DNA of 64,000 nucleotides from Chlorobium sp. (GTDB lineage Bacteria; Bacteroidota; Chlorobiia; Chlorobiales; Chlorobiaceae): assembly GCA_028282595.1 (NCBI GenBank), contig JANQHQ010000004.1, positions 1 through 64,000 on the forward strand, read 5' to 3'. Shown piece by piece: positions 62,451 through 64,000 of this stretch; within the stretch, counting starts at the first letter, position 1, and each line of letters begins with the position of its first letter. A program made the position numbers and the translations under genes. The notes below the pieces were generated by a model. That model was not told where the DNA came from and did not search any database. It worked only from the letters and a program-made list of their open reading frames with translations.

Positions 62451-62464
62451 TTAACAATTGTTAA
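62451..62464. promoter_or_regulatory. 14-base palindrome between cooC and the binding-protein gene
   Basis: TTAACAATTGTTAA is a perfect palindrome in an AT-rich stretch about 160 bases upstream of the binding-protein gene and 30 bases after the cooC stop. It is a candidate repressor site for the transporter-cooS part of the block. It shares the CAATTG core with the PIN toxin operator at 11956, which may be chance. Confidence 0.4.
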
Positions 62465-62493
62465 CATCGAAACAAAAAAAAATCACCCTCTTC

Positions 62494-63267
62494 TCATTCG
62501 CCTGTTTCAAGTCTCCCGATCACATCACCCACGGCTTCAAGCATGCCCGGACAAGCCTCATAGGGCGACACTCCTGACAAATCCGCCTCGATAGCCTCAC
62601 GGTCGAACGGTATTACCCCCCAGACAGCATCCTTACCAAGCTCAGCCGTTACCCTGTCGATCTGACGCTGGTCATGCACCTTGTTGACAAGACAACCGAT
62701 AGTAGCTATATGCAACTGATCGGCAAGATTGCGAATTTTCCGCGCTGTAGTAATCGCTCTCATGCCGGGCTCGATCACGATAAGCAGAGCACCGACCGAC
62801 TCGGCCGTCCCCCTGGTCAGATGCTCGAACCCGGCCTCCATATCGAGCACGACCCACTCGCCGCGCTCGACCATAAGATGACGCAGAAACGAGCGCAAGA
62901 GGGAGTTTTCGGGACAGTAGCACCCCCCTTTTGCCTCTTTGAGATCACCGGTCACCATCAACCGTATTCCATGCACCTCCACCGAAAACCGGTCGACGAG
63001 GTCGTCGACCTTCGGATTCAGGACGAAATACCCCCCCATACTGCCGGGCTTCACACCGGTCCGCTCCTCGACGAGCACCTTCTTTTCGATCAACGGCTCA
63101 ATTCTCCCCCGGGCACGGACATCGTATCCGATTGCTTCGGCAAGGTTTCCATTTGGATCGGCATCGATGGCGAGCACCCGCTTGCCCCGGCTCGCGATCT
63201 CGCGGGCAAGCAGGGCCGCGAGCGTTGTTTTACCGACCCCACCTTTACCGGTAACGGCAATTTTCAC
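62494..63267 (-). CDS. cooC: CooC-like nickel-cluster maturation ATPase
   Basis: 257 residues from a GTG at 63267, preceded by GAGGAT. The deviant Walker A GKGGVGKTT (7-15), IDADPNGNLAEAIG with the switch I Asp, and VLDMEAGFEHLTRGTAESV match MinD/CooC. The CxC pair Cys116 and Cys118 (GGCYCPEN) is the metal-binding site of CooC dimers that feed nickel to CODH. It is the first gene of the block. Whether it still loads nickel here is doubtful, given the altered CooS site. Confidence 0.88.
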   Translation of the reverse strand: MKIAVTGKGGVGKTTLAALLAREIASRGKRVLAIDADPNGNLAEAIGYDVRARGRIEPLIEKKVLVEERTGVKPGSMGGYFVLNPKVDDLVDRFSVEVHGIRLMVTGDLKEAKGGCYCPENSLLRSFLRHLMVERGEWVVLDMEAGFEHLTRGTAESVGALLIVIEPGMRAITTARKIRNLADQLHIATIGCLVNKVHDQRQIDRVTAELGKDAVWGVIPFDREAIEADLSGVSPYEACPGMLEAVGDVIGRLETGE

Positions 63268-63354
63268 GGCATCCTCATTACGTTGCGGCGGCAGAAGCGT
63301 CAAGGCCTCCGGAACAGCCTTGCCGCTGAACCGTACCTGCCTACAGGCTGGATA

Positions 63355-63690
63355 TCAGAGAAAAAGCAGGGCACAGGTGCCGACAGGGCAGGCGACGTTC
63401 AGGCCGCCCCTTCCGCAAAGGTGCGCTTGACGGTGGCCAAACCTTGTTTTTGATGCTTGATGGTACTGAGGCTGGCGGCCATCGAACTGAAGCCGGGAAC
63501 GTTGCCCGTGATGAAGTCTGGAATACTTCAGCTGATCTGCCGGAACTCCTTCGGTCTGAAAAGCATCTCCATCGGTGGCCGGATTGTGCTGTGCGGTGAC
63601 TCCCGCGCATCGATCTTCTTGCCGGACAGGCAGCCCGCAGAATGCGAAGAAGATCATTACTTACATGTCCGTCGGCGCACGTCTTTTCAG
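63355..63690 (-). pseudogene. decayed second copy of dsrE2
   Basis: Reading through shifts gives EVMIFFAFCGLP-like sequence, then GKKIDARESPHSTIRPPMEM, then FRPKEFRQIS, a TGA where dsrE2 has Trp, SIPDFITGNVPGFSSMAASL, and a last stretch ending LLFL. These match dsrE2 at 53103-53615 (GKKIDAKVSPHS, PKEFQQINW, IPNIISGNIPGFNSMA). The first 30-odd codons and a C-terminal block are deleted, and frameshifts are present, so this is a dead duplicate. The AT-rich TATATAACCATATA upstream element is retained at 63739-63752. Confidence 0.85.
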
Positions 63691-63847
63691 CGTATCGCTC
63701 CTGGAAAATTGCCGCTGTACTTACGGACGCACGAACACTATATAACCATATACTCATAAAATGATACAAAAAAAGAACGAACAGACCAAACGATGGGGAT
63801 TTTTTCCCGGGGGGGATGCGCATGGATTTGTTGCGATGAAACAGTGC

Positions 63848-64000
63848 TCAGTGTCCCGACCCGATAATGCCGCTTGCCGCAAACACCAGCACCAGAACCT
63901 GCAGGAGAGCGATGACCGTATAGATACCGTTCTTCTCTTTCAGAAAAACCCAGGCCACCGCCAGAAGACAGAGGATCGTGGCGGCCGAAAGATAGACGAT
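63848..64000 (-). CDS. C-terminal end of a membrane protein (partial)
   Basis: The last 50 codons of a gene that continues beyond the window. The readable part (SAATILCLLAVAWVFLKEKN, then ALLQVLVLVFAASGIIG and a TGA) gives two membrane helices with a short cytoplasmic-type turn. Family not recognisable from the fragment. Confidence 0.6.
   Translation of the reverse strand: MVYLSAATILCLLAVAWVFLKEKNGIYTVIALLQVLVLVFAASGIIGSGH

Noticed and set aside
63355..63690. TGA in the dsrE2-like frame as a recoded Trp or selenocysteine codon
   Set aside because: The copy also has frameshifts and deletions, and TGA acts as a normal stop in many genes here, so it is plain decay.

Overview
The window reads as chromosomal DNA of a green sulfur bacterium (phylum Chlorobiota/Chlorobi, a Chlorobium or Chlorobaculum relative). 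The basis is moderately high G+C, Chlorobi-like housekeeping proteins (PyrG, GyrA, FtsH, GlmS, RseP), a DsrE2-type sulfur-carrier protein and an ArsS-type radical SAM enzyme. The genus cannot be fixed from sequence alone.

Layout. 0-8 kb: minus-strand housekeeping genes (pyrG, gyrA, rsfS, tsaB, tsaE, a DUF1015 gene). 8-13 kb: a lower-G+C accessory stretch with a GNAT acetyltransferase, four toxin-antitoxin related loci (one toxin frameshifted), gene remnants and two copies of a dispersed inverted-repeat element. 13-23 kb: scpA, a TPR protein, a papain-like peptidase, amtB plus a PII gene, an RRM protein, an epimerase, a divergent BioD-like ATPase, glmS and pyrF. 23-31 kb: ftsH, acylphosphatase, tRNA-Val, dxr, rseP, prfA, a DUF1997-like gene and a nitroreductase. 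31-46.5 kb: small envelope proteins, then a concentration of monovalent-cation transport: trkA-trkH, a KefF-like reductase with a CPA2 antiporter, and a complete seven-gene Mrp (Mnh) Na+/H+ antiporter operon. 46.5-52.5 kb: two paralogous RodZ-type HTH membrane proteins (one ending in DUF2914, the other in a TonB C-terminal domain), arsS and recQ.

The most interesting part is 53.1-63.8 kb. Ten minus-strand genes, reading from the right, are cooC, a Tat/lipoprotein solute-binding protein, an ABC permease, two different ABC ATPases, a diheme cytochrome c lipoprotein, a CooS-like carbon-monoxide-dehydrogenase homologue, a small thioredoxin-like protein, a TauE/SafE exporter and dsrE2. The CooS homologue keeps the B- and D-cluster cysteines and five of the six usual C-cluster ligands but has Asp376 where the Ni,Fe-cluster cysteine of the VVDxQC motif belongs, so it is probably not an ordinary CO dehydrogenase. 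The two ATPases have complementary defects: one lacks the catalytic Glu and switch His, the other has a degenerate signature, so they would form one active and one dead ATP site. A decayed second copy of dsrE2, including part of its AT-rich upstream region, lies at the far right edge, so the whole block is bracketed by directly repeated dsrE2 sequences. I propose it as a transferred functional unit: a CooS-like hybrid-cluster enzyme with its maturation ATPase, a dedicated NrtABCD-like importer and a periplasmic electron carrier, acting on an unknown, possibly nitrogen- or sulfur-containing, substrate.

A dispersed 110-150 bp element occurs at 6.6, 10.1, 11.7, 31.2 and 36.5 kb, with fragments elsewhere. 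Its copies share a core but have different, always self-complementary termini. No CRISPR array, rRNA operon, prophage or intact insertion sequence was seen.
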